Part shown: one piece after another, positions 24,219 to 25,309 of the stretch | How positions within the stretch are numbered: the first letter of the stretch is position 1 | Layout: each line of letters opens with the position of its first letter | Source of the DNA: JADCCX01 sp031372765 | GTDB lineage: Bacteria > Pseudomonadota > Alphaproteobacteria > Rhizobiales > Beijerinckiaceae | Length of the DNA: 25,309 nt | Direction: 5' to 3' | NCBI GenBank assembly: GCA_031372765.1 | Contig: JANMLW010000130.1 | Coordinates: forward strand, 1 to 25,309 | Position numbers and translations under genes: made by a program | Notes under the pieces: generated by a model | What the model saw: only the letters and a program-made list of their open reading frames with translations | The model's database searches: none | Told to the model about the DNA's origin: nothing

Positions 24219-24252
24219 CGTCCACCATCTGTTCCTGACTGACGACACGCCC
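24219..24252 (-). repeat. Right terminal inverted repeat of the MITE-like element
   Basis: This is the partner of the left repeat. Its outermost base also forms part of the TAG stop codon of the adjoining ATPase gene. Confidence 0.85.
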
Positions 24253-25034
24253 TAGTTCGCAGGCTCTATCAGCGCTACCAGCGTATTTGTCCCCTGTATT
24301 TTACCGGGTGTTGCCAGCCTGCAAACAGGAACTTTGTAAAGCGCCGTGAGATGATCCTCGGTCAGGAGCGTAGCCGCATCGCCCGTCAAGGCCTGACCAT
24401 CACGAATGAGAACAGCCTGATCTGAAATGGCTGCGGCGTGTTGCGGGTGATGCGTTGTGAAGATGATGCCAAGGCCGTCATCACGAGCCAGATCACGCAT
24501 CAGGGTAAGGATGTCTGCCTGATGCCGGAGATCAAGCGCTGCTGCTGGTTCATCAAGCACCAGTATCGTCGGTTGGCTGACAAGTGCGCGCGCCACAAGC
24601 ACCAATTGGCGCTCGCCACCCGAAAGCGTATCGAAACCATGGGTAGCAAGGTGGTTGATACCCAGCCGAAGCATGGCGCGGCGAGCATGGTCATGGTCTG
24701 CCTTACCCGGCGAAGAAAAGGCCCTGATCTGGCGAGCCCTCCCCATCAGTACCATCTCGAAGGCAGAATAGGAGAATGCCGTGTCGCTTCGCTGTGGCAC
24801 ATAGCCGATCGCGGAGCCGCCGATGACACGTCCCGCTTCTGCGCGGCGAAGGCCAAGCAGAATACGCAGAAGCGTTGTCTTGCCAGCACCATTAGGGCCA
24901 AGGATGGAGAGGATGGAACCCGTTTCGACCAAGAAGGAAAGCCCCTCGAACAAAGTTCTCGAACCAACTCTCGCGCAGAGCGCATCAGCCTGAAGGAGCG
25001 GCGTCCGCAATTTACTGCCGTGAGCGTTTTGCAA
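24252..25034 (-). CDS. ABC transporter ATP-binding protein, FecE/ZnuC-like metal or siderophore importer type
   Basis: A 260-residue ABC ATPase. Walker A is GPNGAGKT (46-53), the Q-loop is at YVPQRSD (about 81), the signature is LSGGERQLV (137-145), Walker B ILVLDEP lies at 157-163, and the H-loop is in FTTHHPQHA. The open frame reaches back to 25130, but that part overlaps the upstream gene. A TTG at 25034, one base after that gene's stop and seven bases after GGGG, is the likelier start. The stop TAG consists of the TA target site plus the first base of the adjoining MITE-like element. Substrate is unknown; a copper-chaperone-like gene upstream suggests a metal or metal complex. The permease and binding protein are not in the window. 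Confidence 0.85.
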   Translation of the reverse strand: MQNAHGSKLRTPLLQADALCARVGSRTLFEGLSFLVETGSILSILGPNGAGKTTLLRILLGLRRAEAGRVIGGSAIGYVPQRSDTAFSYSAFEMVLMGRARQIRAFSSPGKADHDHARRAMLRLGINHLATHGFDTLSGGERQLVLVARALVSQPTILVLDEPAAALDLRHQADILTLMRDLARDDGLGIIFTTHHPQHAAAISDQAVLIRDGQALTGDAATLLTEDHLTALYKVPVCRLATPGKIQGTNTLVALIEPAN

Positions 25035-25035
25035 G

Positions 25036-25309
25036 TCAGTGCCCCGGCTGAACGGTGATCTGGAGGGCAATACTTCCCGCCTTTTCAAAATGCAGAGCGA
25101 GCGGAAAATTCTCGCCTGGTGCCAGATCACGCTTTACATCAAACAGCATGAGGTGGAGCCCACCAGAGCGCATCTCGATGGGATTTTCTGGTGAGATAAC
25201 GCGCGTCCTAAATGGATCAATCAGAATATCCCCGTGGCTTTGAGCCGGATCGTGTAACCGCAAGGTCTCGGATAACGGCGACGAAGCGCCGATCAGACGA
25301 TCCGCTTCG
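25036..25309 (-). CDS. PCu(A)C family copper chaperone-like protein, C-terminal part
   Basis: The frame is open from the right window edge to a TGA at 25036-25038, giving the last 90 residues of a protein. It contains the family pattern ADRLIGASSP, then GGLHLMLFDVKRDL, then FPLALHFEKAGSIALQITV, as in periplasmic PCu(A)C copper chaperones that bind Cu(I) through His and Met. The GGLHLM block supplies one His-Met pair. The first His/Met pair of the usual motif is less clear (SHGDILI). The start, signal peptide and upstream genes lie outside the window. The ATPase gene begins one base after its stop, so the two are co-transcribed. Confidence 0.82.
   Translation of the reverse strand, partial: EADRLIGASSPLSETLRLHDPAQSHGDILIDPFRTRVISPENPIEMRSGGLHLMLFDVKRDLAPGENFPLALHFEKAGSIALQITVQPGH

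Larger units (their letters stand above)
23966..24252. mobile_element. MITE-like non-autonomous element, 287 bp, with 34-bp terminal inverted repeats and TA duplication
   Basis: The two ends are inverted copies of each other: the first 34 bases (starting GGGCGTATCGTCA on the left and GGGCGTGTCGTCA on the right, read inward) match at 30 positions, and all four differences are transitions. Directly outside each end is TA (23964-23965 and 24253-24254), consistent with a 2-bp TA target duplication such as that of Tc1/mariner-IS630 and some IS5-group elements. The inside carries no transposase fragment that I recognise. The one 81-codon frame has no ribosome-binding site and runs into the right repeat. 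It is therefore best read as a miniature element mobilised by a transposase encoded elsewhere. The parent family is not identified. Confidence 0.8.

Noticed and set aside
23997..24242. An 81-codon ORF inside the MITE-like element
   Set aside because: It has no ribosome-binding site, runs over the terminator hairpin and into the right terminal repeat, and resembles no transposase.
1..25309. CRISPR arrays, tRNA or rRNA genes, and prophage genes
   Set aside because: No regularly spaced direct repeats, tRNA-like cloverleaf or rRNA sequence, and no integrase or phage structural genes were seen on either strand.

Overview
The window looks like chromosomal DNA of an alphaproteobacterium, most likely of the order Hyphomicrobiales (Rhizobiales). 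This rests on the moderately high GC content and the aerobic-type cobalamin genes (cobN, cobO, cobP, cobQ, cobD and bluB). It also rests on the two cobalamin riboswitches and the style of the transporters. The genus cannot be fixed from sequence alone.

Layout: (1) 1-1772, minus strand: the first 590 codons of an MmeI-like type IIL restriction-modification protein that runs off the left edge. (2) 2141-7234, minus strand: a complete oligopeptide-type ABC importer (binding protein, two permeases and a fused double ATPase), with an intercistronic hairpin after the binding-protein gene. (3) 7528-9606, plus strand, divergent from the importer: an amidase-signature hydrolase and an aspartate/glutamate-racemase family protein. 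Together with the importer they look like a module that takes up an amide- or peptide-like compound and processes it. (4) 9607-10142: a stretch with no convincing gene.

(5) 10143-17869, plus strand: a cobalamin riboswitch followed by bluB, a DUF1636 small cysteine-rich protein, cobP, cobN, cobO and cobQ. (6) 17855-23798, minus strand: a second cobalamin riboswitch (23611-23798) followed by btuB, btuC, btuD, btuF and cobD. The two B12 operons converge and their last genes, cobQ and cobD, overlap by 15 bp. One operon covers lower-ligand synthesis, cobalt insertion, adenosylation and amidation. The other covers outer-membrane and inner-membrane uptake of cobalamin/cobinamide, plus the aminopropanol attachment step. 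Both should be switched down by adenosylcobalamin. Corrin-ring genes (cobG/H/I/J/K/L/M, cobS/T, cobB, cobW) are not in this window.

(7) 23966-24252: a 287-bp element with 34-bp imperfect terminal inverted repeats, a TA target duplication and no credible ORF. It is a MITE-like non-autonomous element and carries an internal terminator-like hairpin. It abuts the stop codon of the next gene. (8) 24252-25309, minus strand: a FecE-type ABC ATPase and the C-terminal part of a PCu(A)C copper-chaperone-like protein that runs off the right edge.

The most unusual items are the MITE-like element and its junction with the neighbouring stop codon, the five-cysteine DUF1636 protein in a B12-controlled operon, the paired riboswitches around convergent operons, and the partial MmeI-like enzyme. 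I did not find clear evidence of a wholly new system.
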